Assembly: GCA_964586225.1 (NCBI GenBank)
Contig: CAZPHD010000002.1
Span: 1 to 64,000, forward strand
DNA: 64,000 nucleotides
Source: JANJUB01 sp964586225
GTDB lineage: Bacteria; Armatimonadota; Fimbriimonadia; Fimbriimonadales; Fimbriimonadaceae
Direction of reading: 5' to 3'
Part shown: in pieces, positions 8,119 through 16,416 of the stretch
Position numbering within the stretch: the first letter of the stretch is position 1
How the letters are laid out: the number at the start of each line of letters is the position of its first letter
Notes under the pieces: model-generated
What the model was told of the DNA's origin: nothing
Database searches by the model: none
The model's input: only the letters and a program-made list of their open reading frames with translations
Translations under genes and position numbers: made by a program

Positions 8119-9666
8119 ATGGAAGCTAAGACAATGTCGTCCATCGCGCCTAATCCCCAGCCCCTCGCCCTCGATACCGTCGCCACCCTTCATAAGAACC
8201 TCTCGATCGCCGAACTGGTCGAGCATGCGGTTCGCCATGGCGATCAGCTTGCCGCGAACGGTGCCCTTGTGGCCTACACGGGCAAGTACACGGGCCGCAC
8301 CCCGAAGGACAAGGCGGTCGTCCGCGAGCCGGGCAGCGAAGCCAACATCTGGTGGGAGAACAACGCCGAGATGTCGGCAGAGACGTTCGCAGGACTCCGC
8401 AAGAAGGCGAACGAGTACGCGAAAGGCAAGGTGCTTTATCAGATCGACACCTACGGTGGCGCCGATCCTGAGCATCGAATCAAGGCGCGATTCCTCGTCG
8501 AGCGACCCTACCACGCCCTTTTCATCAAGCAGCTCCTCATACGACCAACTGAAGAGGAACTTGCGACCTACGAGCCGGATTGGACGATCATCGATCTCTG
8601 CTATTTGACCGCTGATCCCGCCGTCGACGGCACCCGCAGCGAGGCCTCCATCGCACTGAACTTCGCCGAGAAGACCGTCCTCATCATGGGCACCCAATAC
8701 GCCGGTGAGATGAAGAAGTCGGTGTTCACGATCTTGAACTATCTCCTTCCACTCAAGGGCGTCATGAGCATGCACTGCTCGGCGAACATCGGCGAAGACG
8801 GCGACACCGCCCTCTTCTTCGGCCTCAGCGGCACGGGCAAGACCACCCTGTCTGCCGACGCCCACCGCCGACTGATCGGTGATGACGAGCACGGCTGGAC
8901 TGAGAACGGCGTGTTCAACTTTGAAGGTGGCTGCTACGCCAAGTGCATCAAGCTCAGCGCCGAGGGCGAACCCGAGATCTGGAACGCCATCAAGTTCGGC
9001 TCGGTCCTTGAAAACGTGGTCATGAACGACCAACGGATTCCGGACTACGATGACGGATCGATCACCGAGAACACCCGTTGCGCCTACCCGGTGGATTACA
9101 TTGAGAATGCGATGATCCCGAGCGTCGGTGGCCATCCGAAGAACATCTGCTTCCTGACCTGCGACGCCTTCGGCGTGTTGCCTCCGATCTCGCGGTTGAC
9201 GCCCGAGCAGGCGATGTTCCACTTCTTGAACGGCTACACGGCAAAGGTCGCGGGCACCGAAGCCGGCATCACCGAGCCGACGGTCACGTTCAGCACTTGT
9301 TTTGGCGCACCGTTCCTGCCACTTCGCCCGAAGGCTTATGCCGACCTTCTGGGTGAGAAGCTTCGAAAGCACGGCTCACAGGTTTGGCTGATCAACACGG
9401 GCTGGAGCGGTGGCTCGTTTGGCGTGGGTTCGCGCATGAAGCTGGCTTACACGCGCGCCATGATCCGGGCGGCATTTGCCGGCCAGTTGGAAGGCGTTGA
9501 GTTTGTGACCGATCCGGTATTCGGCTTGTCGGTGCCGACCTCCTGTCCGGGCGTGCCTTCGGAGATTCTGACGCCGCGCAACACTTGGGCGGACAAGGAA
9601 GCCTACGACAAGAAGGCGAACGAGCTACTCGAGATGTTCACGAAGAACTTCGAGAAGTTTCAGTAG
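8119..9666 (+). CDS. pckA: ATP-dependent phosphoenolpyruvate carboxykinase
   Basis: The product has 515 residues (510 if translation begins at the ATG at 8134). It converts oxaloacetate plus ATP to phosphoenolpyruvate in gluconeogenesis. Diagnostic segments are the substrate-site YTGKYTGRTPKDK, the kinase loop FFGLSGTGKTTLS, then LIGDDEHGW and NFEGGCYAK for metal binding, and INTGWSGG near the C-terminus. The length is slightly below the common 525-540. A TTGACA at 8077-8082 may be a promoter element, but no clear -10 follows. The gene is convergent with the nucleotidyltransferase after 12 bases. Confidence 0.97.
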   Translation: MEAKTMSSIAPNPQPLALDTVATLHKNLSIAELVEHAVRHGDQLAANGALVAYTGKYTGRTPKDKAVVREPGSEANIWWENNAEMSAETFAGLRKKANEYAKGKVLYQIDTYGGADPEHRIKARFLVERPYHALFIKQLLIRPTEEELATYEPDWTIIDLCYLTADPAVDGTRSEASIALNFAEKTVLIMGTQYAGEMKKSVFTILNYLLPLKGVMSMHCSANIGEDGDTALFFGLSGTGKTTLSADAHRRLIGDDEHGWTENGVFNFEGGCYAKCIKLSAEGEPEIWNAIKFGSVLENVVMNDQRIPDYDDGSITENTRCAYPVDYIENAMIPSVGGHPKNICFLTCDAFGVLPPISRLTPEQAMFHFLNGYTAKVAGTEAGITEPTVTFSTCFGAPFLPLRPKAYADLLGEKLRKHGSQVWLINTGWSGGSFGVGSRMKLAYTRAMIRAAFAGQLEGVEFVTDPVFGLSVPTSCPGVPSEILTPRNTWADKEAYDKKANELLEMFTKNFEKFQ

Positions 9667-9678
9667 GGTTCGCTCGGA

Positions 9679-10134
9679 TTAGGTCGGGTTGTCGGAGCCG
9701 CGCTCCAACTCGTTGAGGTCAATGAGATCAATCGGTCGCCCAGAGGCGCGTTTGGCGTCAATAAGATGCTCGCGGGAGATGAGCGGAACATCAAGTCCAA
9801 ACATGGTTACCGTGTGACGTTGCTCCCACGCCTCGTCAAAGTCAACGCCGGGTATTGACATGAGAATGTCGACACGCATCGGGGGTGCCCCTATCTTGTA
9901 GAAGGCATCGGCATCGGTGAAGTCTGCTGGAGTGAGGCCAGCAAGCGGCGCTCCAAACGCTTTTAGGGCCAGGAAGACCCTCTCGGCATTGGTCGGGTCG
10001 GTCGCAATCAACAGGTCAAGGTCTTTTGTATAGCGAGGCTCGGCATACTCCATCACGGCGTAGCCACCGACGACCAAGAATCTAACGCCGAACGCGACCA
10101 AACTCCTCAACAGATCGCTGTAGTCTGAGCTCAC
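9679..10134 (-). CDS. Nucleotidyltransferase of an AbiEii/DUF6036-like module
   Basis: The product has 151 residues from the GTG at 10134, chosen because AGGGGAGG stands about 7 bases upstream. The N-terminal half has FLVVGGYAVMEY and RYTKDLDLLI, the Gly-Gly and Asp-x-Asp features of DNA-polymerase-beta-type nucleotidyltransferases; a third acidic residue occurs in RVDILMSIPG. The C-terminus ends ASGRPIDLIDLNEL. Such proteins are often toxins that modify nucleic acids or tRNA. It overlaps the 68-codon gene upstream by 53 bases, which suggests translational coupling as in toxin-antitoxin modules. Confidence 0.75.
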   Translation of the reverse strand: MSSDYSDLLRSLVAFGVRFLVVGGYAVMEYAEPRYTKDLDLLIATDPTNAERVFLALKAFGAPLAGLTPADFTDADAFYKIGAPPMRVDILMSIPGVDFDEAWEQRHTVTMFGLDVPLISREHLIDAKRASGRPIDLIDLNELERGSDNPT

Positions 10135-10288
10135 TGACAGGCCTCCCCTGACGTTCCCAATAGTGCACAACGAGGTCCCAAGCTGCACTCCAACGCGCCT
10201 CGGTGGACTGCGACTGCCAAAAGGCGATATCGAAGGACCGGTCATCGCTTGACCCCTTCCCGTATTGTTCGACAATCTTGCGGTCCAT
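10082..10288 (-). CDS. Small protein paired with the nucleotidyltransferase, candidate antitoxin
   Basis: The product has 68 residues. It begins MDRKIVEQYGKGSSDDRSFD, contains IAFWQSQSTEARWSAAWDLV and ends LRLQRSVEEFGRVRR. Small helical proteins of this FDIAFWQ...LRLQRS type commonly precede AbiEii/DUF6036-like nucleotidyltransferases, which is the arrangement here. The overlap with the downstream gene supports a coupled pair. The ATG at 10286-10288 lies only six bases from a CATAAT box on the same strand, so the mRNA may be nearly leaderless. Function as antitoxin is inference from context. Confidence 0.65.
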   Translation of the reverse strand: MDRKIVEQYGKGSSDDRSFDIAFWQSQSTEARWSAAWDLVVHYWERQGRPVSELRLQRSVEEFGRVRR

Positions 10289-10485
10289 GAGCTTATTATG
10301 GCGGACGGTGATCGTTATGACATCCCGGGAGCCAGGTGGGGCAAGGAGGTCTTTTGCCCGGCGGACGCCATTACGCCGGTACGGTTGACTGCGCCGGTAC
10401 GAGTGCAACCGGCGACTACGGTGTGTTTGACGTTCACCCAACCCGAGCCAACCCAAAACCAATCCAAACCAACCCGTGCCATCCC

Positions 10486-13203
10486 TCACAACTTCGTCAA
10501 ATCCACCTTCGCATCCAGCATCCCTGCCCAGGCATCCCCCCGCGAAGTCAGCCACGACGCCGCGTCGCGCATCACGAAGTCGTCGGGATAGATGTTCGGC
10601 AGTTCCTCCCAAGTCACGGGCATGGACATTGACTGATTCGCGAGTGCCCGAGGGGAATACGCCGCCCCGAGCGTCTTGCCGAGCGCGTTCATATTGAAGT
10701 CGAGAAACACCTTGCCCGTACGTTTGGGAACGCTCCATTCGACCGTGGTCTCACGCGGATGCGCACCAACGATTGCATTGCAGATCGTCCCGCACATCGC
10801 GCGTGCTGCTTGCGTGTCGATGTTTCGCACGATGGGCACGAACAGGTGCAGTCCCGTCTTGCCGGTGGTCTTTGCGTAGCACGGCCAGCCCAGCGCGTCC
10901 AGCATCTGCTTGATCCAGATCGCGACCGTCTTGCACTTCTCAAACGCCTCACGGTTCAGTTCGGGCTCGTCACCGGGTTTTTCCAAGCCGGAATAGATGT
11001 ATGGGTCGAGATCAAAGCGGATGAAGTCGGGATAGTTCAGGATCGATGCTTCGAGGTTCTCGTCAGAGTCGTTGAATTTGAGCGACAAGTCCTCTCCGTC
11101 CGGACCGGGCACGACCCGCGCCGCCGGAACATGAAACTCCAGCGTCCCCAACTGCCCCATCCAGAGCAGCGTCGCCAGCCGGTTGCAGTTCACATACTCT
11201 TGATTCTTCTTGTTCGTGTCGCCCCACAGCTCGATCACGTCCACGAAGTCCGGCCGCCCTTGCCCCGATTCGATGTGCTTCTGAAAGAACTTCTCGCCGT
11301 GGATTCCGTTCGGCCAGCGGATCATGGTCATCGGCCGATCACGCGTGTGCTCGAGCATCCATGGTGACATCAGCGTCAGATAGCGGAGCATGTCACGCTT
11401 GGTGAACGCGGCCTGAGTGTCGGTTGCTGGCCAGAGCGGTTTGTCTAAGTTTGTGAGCGATAACTTGACGCCTTCGACTTCGAGGTTCAGGTTCTTCTCT
11501 TTGCCGCCCAGTTGCGCTAGCACGTCCGATCCCGGCACCGTGGGCTCGTCCGGCACCGGAACATCGGCCTCCGCCGGCGGACGCACCACGACCGGCGGCC
11601 CCACGTCGCCCGCCACCACGTCCGGCCGCTCGCGAACGAACACAGGTGTGCGGATGTGACCGCTCGGCATGATCTCGCCGAACTTCACCTCGACCACAAT
11701 CTCCGGACGCACCCACGTCGCCGGGCCATCCAGCTCGACGGGCGTCCCAAACGGATTCTCCTTTGTGGCCAGCGGTTCAAACTTCCGCTTCAGATCCTCG
11801 AGCAACACGTCGTTAAATCCGCTCCCCACCCGGCCCGCGTAGGTCAGCACATCGCCGTCGTAGTAGCCGAGCACCAGTGCGCCAAAGGTCGACGCCCGAC
11901 TCCCTTCACCCTGCTGAACTGCCCCCACCACGAACTCGGCGGTCGTCGAAAACTTGATCTTCAGCCAGTTCGCCGAGCGCTTGCCGCTGGCGTCGTAGCG
12001 CGCATCCGCCTTCTTGGCCATTGCGCCTTCGAAGCCCGCGGCGACCACGGCGCGGTAGAAAGCGAGGCCGTGATCGTCGAGATGCTCAATCAGCTTCACG
12101 CGCTCGGTGGTCAGCAGCACACGGCGCAGGAAGTCGCGTCGCTGGCGATTGCCAAAGCTCCGCGTTTCGTAGCCGTCCAGATGCAGCAGATCGAAGGCGT
12201 AGAACAGACAAGGATAGGCGCGATCGGCGAGTTCCAGCGCAGCCGCATCCTTCAGGTGAAACCGCTTCATCATGGCGGTGAAACCGGGTTTCCCGTCCTC
12301 GAAGGCCACGATCTCGCCGTCGAGGATCATGTTCCCACGCTGCTCGGCAAGGTGGCGAGCGAGTTCGGGGAACTGCGAGGTTTGGTCCATGCCGTTGCGG
12401 GTGAAGATGCGAGCCTCGCCGTTCCGAACGTGCACTAGGGCGCGGATGCCGTCGAGTTTGGGTTCAAACATCCAGCCCGTGCGGTCGAAGGGCGCATGGG
12501 CCGAGTCGGCCTTCATGGGCAGCAGCTTGGTTGGCCAGGCTTCCGGCTTGAGGAGTCGGACCGACTCGAGGTCGAAGGGCGGTGCCTTCTCACCCCGCGC
12601 TACGTCCTCGAGTGTGCGACCCGAAAGCACGGAGGTCGTGGGACCGATGAGCTCTCCGGGCAGGTTAGCCCAGCGGTCGCGATGCTTGAAGAACAGCCAA
12701 CCTTCCTTGGTCTTGACGAGCGCCCACGATCCGCGCATCCGCTCGCCCCGGAAGAACACGCTGAGCTTGCCTTCTTCGATGGCCGCGAGGGATTTGGCTT
12801 CGATTTCGGCCCGCCACGTGGGGTCTTGCCACCGCCAGAGTTCGGGCACGCGGGGGTCGCAGAGCTCGTCGGGGAACCAGGTGCCGAGGTCCCACACGAT
12901 CATCTCGCCAGCGCCGTATTCGCCTTTGGGGATCACGCCCTCGAAGGCGGCATAGCCGTAAGGGTGGTCCTCGGTTTCGGCCGCGAAGCGTTTGTCTTCG
13001 GGGATGGTCGAGGGTCCGCGCGGAACCGCCCAACTCTTGAGCGTGCCGCCGAGTTCAAGCCTCAGGTCGTAGTGGAGGTTGGTGGCAGCGTGCTTTTGGA
13101 TGACAAAGAGTAGCGGCCCGTCGGTCGGGGCGGCGGCCTCCATCGGCTCCGGCGTCTTGCCGGGGGTGCGCTTGCTACGATATTCGGACAGGCGGTCCGC
13201 CAC
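10486..13203 (-). CDS. ligD: LigD, multidomain DNA ligase for non-homologous end joining
   Basis: The product has 905 residues with three domains. Residues about 30-200 are the 3'-phosphoesterase (FVIQKHAATNLHYDLRLE near 33-50). Residues about 225-520 are the ATP-dependent ligase with nucleotidylation motif EPKLDGIRA (Lys249). Residues about 595-890 are the primase/polymerase (EGVKLSLTNLDKPLWP, and FDLDP with its metal Asp pair). The order phosphoesterase-ligase-polymerase differs from the mycobacterial order. It repairs double-strand breaks together with Ku, but no ku gene is in this window. The 197 bases downstream (10289-10485) hold only the nucleotidyltransferase promoter region and a C/A-rich stretch. 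Confidence 0.96.
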   Translation of the reverse strand: MADRLSEYRSKRTPGKTPEPMEAAAPTDGPLLFVIQKHAATNLHYDLRLELGGTLKSWAVPRGPSTIPEDKRFAAETEDHPYGYAAFEGVIPKGEYGAGEMIVWDLGTWFPDELCDPRVPELWRWQDPTWRAEIEAKSLAAIEEGKLSVFFRGERMRGSWALVKTKEGWLFFKHRDRWANLPGELIGPTTSVLSGRTLEDVARGEKAPPFDLESVRLLKPEAWPTKLLPMKADSAHAPFDRTGWMFEPKLDGIRALVHVRNGEARIFTRNGMDQTSQFPELARHLAEQRGNMILDGEIVAFEDGKPGFTAMMKRFHLKDAAALELADRAYPCLFYAFDLLHLDGYETRSFGNRQRRDFLRRVLLTTERVKLIEHLDDHGLAFYRAVVAAGFEGAMAKKADARYDASGKRSANWLKIKFSTTAEFVVGAVQQGEGSRASTFGALVLGYYDGDVLTYAGRVGSGFNDVLLEDLKRKFEPLATKENPFGTPVELDGPATWVRPEIVVEVKFGEIMPSGHIRTPVFVRERPDVVAGDVGPPVVVRPPAEADVPVPDEPTVPGSDVLAQLGGKEKNLNLEVEGVKLSLTNLDKPLWPATDTQAAFTKRDMLRYLTLMSPWMLEHTRDRPMTMIRWPNGIHGEKFFQKHIESGQGRPDFVDVIELWGDTNKKNQEYVNCNRLATLLWMGQLGTLEFHVPAARVVPGPDGEDLSLKFNDSDENLEASILNYPDFIRFDLDPYIYSGLEKPGDEPELNREAFEKCKTVAIWIKQMLDALGWPCYAKTTGKTGLHLFVPIVRNIDTQAARAMCGTICNAIVGAHPRETTVEWSVPKRTGKVFLDFNMNALGKTLGAAYSPRALANQSMSMPVTWEELPNIYPDDFVMRDAASWLTSRGDAWAGMLDAKVDLTKL

Positions 13204-13233
13204 GCGCGGATTTTACGTGATACGTCGCGGGAG

Positions 13234-13253
13234 GGCGATGCTCCAGCATCGCC
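13234..13253. repeat. Perfect short palindrome, REP-like
   Basis: GGCGATGCT (13234-13242) and AGCATCGCC (13245-13253) form a perfect 9-bp stem with a CC loop, preceded by GCGGGA. The GGGAGGGCGA-type head followed by a palindrome resembles REP elements linked to RAYT transposases, though no RAYT gene is here. It lies 31 bases upstream of the ligD start, so it could also act at the ligD promoter. The rest of 13204-13374 shows nothing else firm. Confidence 0.5.
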
Positions 13254-13374
13254 GTGATTCGGTTGCGACGGAGCAAGACCCTCTCCACCTCGCCAAAGGT
13301 CCCACCCTCATCATCAACTGAGTCAACATATCATCAGACGACCCACATCTCAGCAATCCGGCCATTTATGCGTT

Positions 13375-13412
13375 AAAATATGAAATACATGAAAAAATAT
13401 GAAATACATGAA
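13375..13412 (+). promoter_or_regulatory. Two perfect 19-bp tandem repeats, candidate operator
   Basis: The 19 bases at 13375-13393 are repeated exactly at 13394-13412. Each unit contains the interrupted palindrome ATG-AAATA-CAT. They end just before the AAGGAGGA ribosome-binding site of the AbrB-like gene and are strikingly A+T-rich against the surroundings. Position and dyad symmetry suggest the binding site of the AbrB-like product (autoregulation) or another regulator of the efflux operon. Confidence 0.6.
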
Positions 13413-13424
13413 AAGGAGGAAATC

Positions 13425-13667
13425 ATGACCTGCGACGAGATGTTCTATGGTTCGGTGACGGTGGGAGAACGTGGCCAGATCGTGATTCCGGCCGAAGCCA
13501 GGGCCGAGCTGGGGTTCCAACCCGGCGACAAGCTCCTCGTGATGCGGCATCCGCTGCACAAGGGGCTCATGCTTTTTAAGATTGACGCGGTCCACGAGTT
13601 CGTGGGCGAGCTGCAGAAAGGTCTTGACCGCGTGAAGGACCAATCGAGCATTGAGGACGTTGCATGA
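13425..13667 (+). CDS. AbrB/MazE/SpoVT-type transcription regulator, first gene of efflux operon
   Basis: The product has 80 residues from the ATG at 13425, which follows AAGGAGGA at ideal spacing; an upstream in-frame ATG at 13380 would translate through the tandem repeats and is less likely. The N-terminal swapped-hairpin DNA-binding domain is plain: GSVTVGERGQIVIPAEARAE, then LGFQPGDKLLVMR. The C-terminal 30 residues form a charged helix that may dimerise. The stop overlaps the next start (ATGA), so it is co-translated with the TolC gene. It probably senses or sets expression of the pump. Confidence 0.9.
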   Translation: MTCDEMFYGSVTVGERGQIVIPAEARAELGFQPGDKLLVMRHPLHKGLMLFKIDAVHEFVGELQKGLDRVKDQSSIEDVA

Positions 13668-14965
13668 TATTGCCTACCCCCCTTCCGATGATCGCGCCGA
13701 TGAAGGCGGTCCTCAACTTCGAGCAGGGCCCGCTCTCGCTTGACGGAGCGCTCCGTGTGGCCGAAGAGAACTCGCTGCTCCTCAAAATCAGCGAAACCCA
13801 AATCGAAAAAGCCCGCCAACAGGCTGCCCAGGCGCGCGGTCAGCTCGGCCCCAAGGTCACCGCCGAGGGCACCTACACCCGTTTCGACAAGGCTCAAACC
13901 GCGAACTTCGGGGGCACCTCCATCACAACGCGACCCATCGACGCCAAGGACGCCCGGCTGAACTTCTCAATGCCGCTTGACCTTGCCGGCGTCACCGGTC
14001 GCGCGATCCGGGCTGCCCAACTGAACATCGCCGTACAGGAGGCCAACCTCGCCGCCGCCCGTAACGACCTGCATCAGAACGTCAAGCGCGCGTTCTATGG
14101 CGTGTTGCAAGCGCAGGCCGCGATAACGGTCAGCGAAGAAGCCCTGGCCCGAGCGGAAGAGCGACTCCGAAACACCGAGCGCGAGGTTGCGGCGGGAAGC
14201 CGCGCCAAGGTGGATGTCATTCGCCTCGAAACCGATGTCGCGCGCGCCAAAGCCGACCTGACCGTCGCCCAGAACCAACTCAAGCTCGCCAAGAACGTAT
14301 TGAACAACACCCTCGGTCGCGCCATCGAAACGCCGATCGAAGTGAGCGACGCGCCCTTCTGGACGCCCACTGACAAGAATGAAGATGAGCTGTTCGAGAT
14401 CGCCAAGACCACCCGAGCGGAGGTCAAAGCGAACGCCATCCAGCAAGAGGTGCTGGCGTTTGTGAGGCTCGCCGAGGAGCGCGGCGGCGTTCCGAGTCTG
14501 AATCTGAGCGCGGTTCACTCGCGTTCGTTCGGAAGCGCGGGCTTCGGATCTTCGTCCTCCAGCACGACGGGCGTGATCGCGGTGTCGATTCCGATCTGGG
14601 ATTCCGGCATCACCCGTGCTCGCGTCAAGGCGGCCCGCCAAGACGAAGAGCAGGTGAAGCTCCAGGGTGAGCTACTGATGCTCGGCATTTCGCTCGAAGT
14701 GAGGCAAGCCCATGCGAACCTCATCAACGCAAACGCCCGCAAGGAACTCGCCGAGCAGCAGGTGAAGCTCGCCGAAGAGACCTATCGCCTCACGACCGTG
14801 AAGTTTGAGGCTGGCGAGGGCATTCCGCTCGAAGTTGCCGATGCGGCCACTCAGCTCACCCAGGCCAAGACGCTCTTCGTCAACGCCCAATACGACTATC
14901 TCCGCGCTATTGCCGATCTCGAACACGCCATCGGCAAGCCCCTTCGACCCGAGGAAACCGAATGA
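13664..14965 (+). CDS. TolC-family outer-membrane efflux protein
   Basis: The product has 433 residues and is the outer-membrane channel of a tripartite pump. It shows the duplicated helical structure of the family: N-terminal LSLDGALRVAEENSLLLKIS, long Ala/Gln/Glu-rich helices, and a second half with VRQAHANLINANARKELAEQ. The N-terminus (ILPTPLPMIAPMKAVLNF) is only weakly signal-like; the real start may differ, although the ATGA overlap with the regulator favours this one. It overlaps the adaptor gene by four bases. Confidence 0.9.
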   Translation: MILPTPLPMIAPMKAVLNFEQGPLSLDGALRVAEENSLLLKISETQIEKARQQAAQARGQLGPKVTAEGTYTRFDKAQTANFGGTSITTRPIDAKDARLNFSMPLDLAGVTGRAIRAAQLNIAVQEANLAAARNDLHQNVKRAFYGVLQAQAAITVSEEALARAEERLRNTEREVAAGSRAKVDVIRLETDVARAKADLTVAQNQLKLAKNVLNNTLGRAIETPIEVSDAPFWTPTDKNEDELFEIAKTTRAEVKANAIQQEVLAFVRLAEERGGVPSLNLSAVHSRSFGSAGFGSSSSSTTGVIAVSIPIWDSGITRARVKAARQDEEQVKLQGELLMLGISLEVRQAHANLINANARKELAEQQVKLAEETYRLTTVKFEAGEGIPLEVADAATQLTQAKTLFVNAQYDYLRAIADLEHAIGKPLRPEETE

Positions 14966-16416
14966 ATCTGAAGACCCTTGCCATCGCCGCGCTGGCGGCA
15001 ACGATTGCCACGGGATGCGTCAACCGCCAAGCCCAAGAACAGGCGAAGAAGACGCAGGAGATTGTCACCAGCCCGAAGAAGTCGGTGACCGTCGAGGCCG
15101 CCTCAACCCGCGACATCTCCGAGACGCTTGAAGTTACCGGTGAGCTCACGACCAGCCAAGACTCGGTTGTTGGTGCCAAGGTCGGAGGCCGGGTTGTTTC
15201 GGTGTACGTGAAGGACGGCGACCCGGTGACTCCGGGCCAGTTGATCGCCGAGATTGATGGGGCGAACCAGCGGATTCAGGTCCAGCAAGCACAGGCTCAG
15301 GTCGCGGCGGCCAACTCCGCACTTGCCCAAGCACGAGCGAATGCGTTGGTCGGTCCGAGCCGAAGTAGCGCGGCCGTTGCCCAAGCTCAAGCTCAGCTCC
15401 GATCAGCTCGCGCTCAGCTTCAGAAGGCCATGAACGGCGCCCGCCCCGAGGAGAAAGCTCAGGCCGATGCCGCACTCGCCGCTGCGAAGTCGAATCTCGA
15501 CACGGCTAAAAAGGAGCTCGACCGCGTCCGCTCGCTGTTCAACGAGCAAGTCGTCAGCCAGCAGCGCCTGGATCAAGCGGAGAATGCGTACAACGCGGCC
15601 AATGCTCAGTATCAGCAGGCGCTTGAGCAGCAGCGCATGGTTCAAAACTGGTCCCGCCCGGAGGATATCGCGAGCGCTCGTGAGGCCGTGCGACAGGCCG
15701 AAGAGGCCGTTCGATCAGCGGAGGCGAACAAGCGCCTTGACGTTCTCCTCACCCAACAAGTGCAAGCGGCTCAGGCCAATCTCAGTGCCGCTCGGGCGCA
15801 ACTCGCGCTTGCCCAGCAAGCGCTGAACGACCTGCAAGTTCGGGCACCATTTTCCGGCCAAGTGAGCGGCCGACCGGTGCAGGTCGGATCGGTCGTTGGC
15901 CCCGGTAGCCCGGTCGTCAGGCTGATCGGCGCGGAGGGCACCTATTTTGAGGGCGATCTGCCCGCAACGATGATGACCCAGGTTCGCCCAGGTGGAGTCG
16001 TGACGGTCACGGTTGACGGCTTGCCGAATCAGACCTTTACGGGCACTCTAACCTCAGTGAGCCCGAGTGCCTCAAGCATCGGTCGCATCTTCAAGGCGCG
16101 GATCACGCTGAACGCGACCACGCCGGAGGTTCGTCCCGGCATGTTTGCTCGCGGCACGGTCATCCTGCGCACCGTGCCCGATGCCGTCGTGGTCCCGACG
16201 ATCTCGCTGATTTCGCGCGGTGATCGGACTCTGGTGTACATCAACGAGGGTGGCAAAGCCAAGGAGGTGGTGGTGGTTCCGGGCCTCAAGACCGACGGCT
16301 ACACCCAGGTAAGTGGGGTTACGGCCGGGCAACAGATTGTGACGTCCGGGCAAAACGACCTCGAAACCGGAGCGGATCTCGATGTGCAAGCTAAGGCAGA
16401 CGGAGGCAAGGCGTGA
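14962..16416 (+). CDS. RND efflux periplasmic adaptor (membrane fusion protein), lipoprotein
   Basis: The product has 484 residues. The signal peptide ends in a lipobox (ATIATGC, Cys13-14 region), so it should be lipid-anchored. The order is beta-barrel/lipoyl half (VVGAKVGGRVVSVYVKDGD), a long Ala/Gln-rich coiled-coil hairpin at about residues 105-285, the second lipoyl half (LQVRAPFSGQVSGRPVQVG), then barrel and membrane-proximal domains ending in VTSGQNDLETGADLDV. The hairpin is longer than in AcrA-type adaptors, which suits contact with TolC. It overlaps both neighbours by four bases. Confidence 0.93.
   Translation: MNLKTLAIAALAATIATGCVNRQAQEQAKKTQEIVTSPKKSVTVEAASTRDISETLEVTGELTTSQDSVVGAKVGGRVVSVYVKDGDPVTPGQLIAEIDGANQRIQVQQAQAQVAAANSALAQARANALVGPSRSSAAVAQAQAQLRSARAQLQKAMNGARPEEKAQADAALAAAKSNLDTAKKELDRVRSLFNEQVVSQQRLDQAENAYNAANAQYQQALEQQRMVQNWSRPEDIASAREAVRQAEEAVRSAEANKRLDVLLTQQVQAAQANLSAARAQLALAQQALNDLQVRAPFSGQVSGRPVQVGSVVGPGSPVVRLIGAEGTYFEGDLPATMMTQVRPGGVVTVTVDGLPNQTFTGTLTSVSPSASSIGRIFKARITLNATTPEVRPGMFARGTVILRTVPDAVVVPTISLISRGDRTLVYINEGGKAKEVVVVPGLKTDGYTQVSGVTAGQQIVTSGQNDLETGADLDVQAKADGGKA

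Noticed and set aside
8056..9372. Leftward 438-codon open frame opposite pckA
   Set aside because: High-G+C antisense frame with no domain signature; pckA on the other strand is unmistakable.
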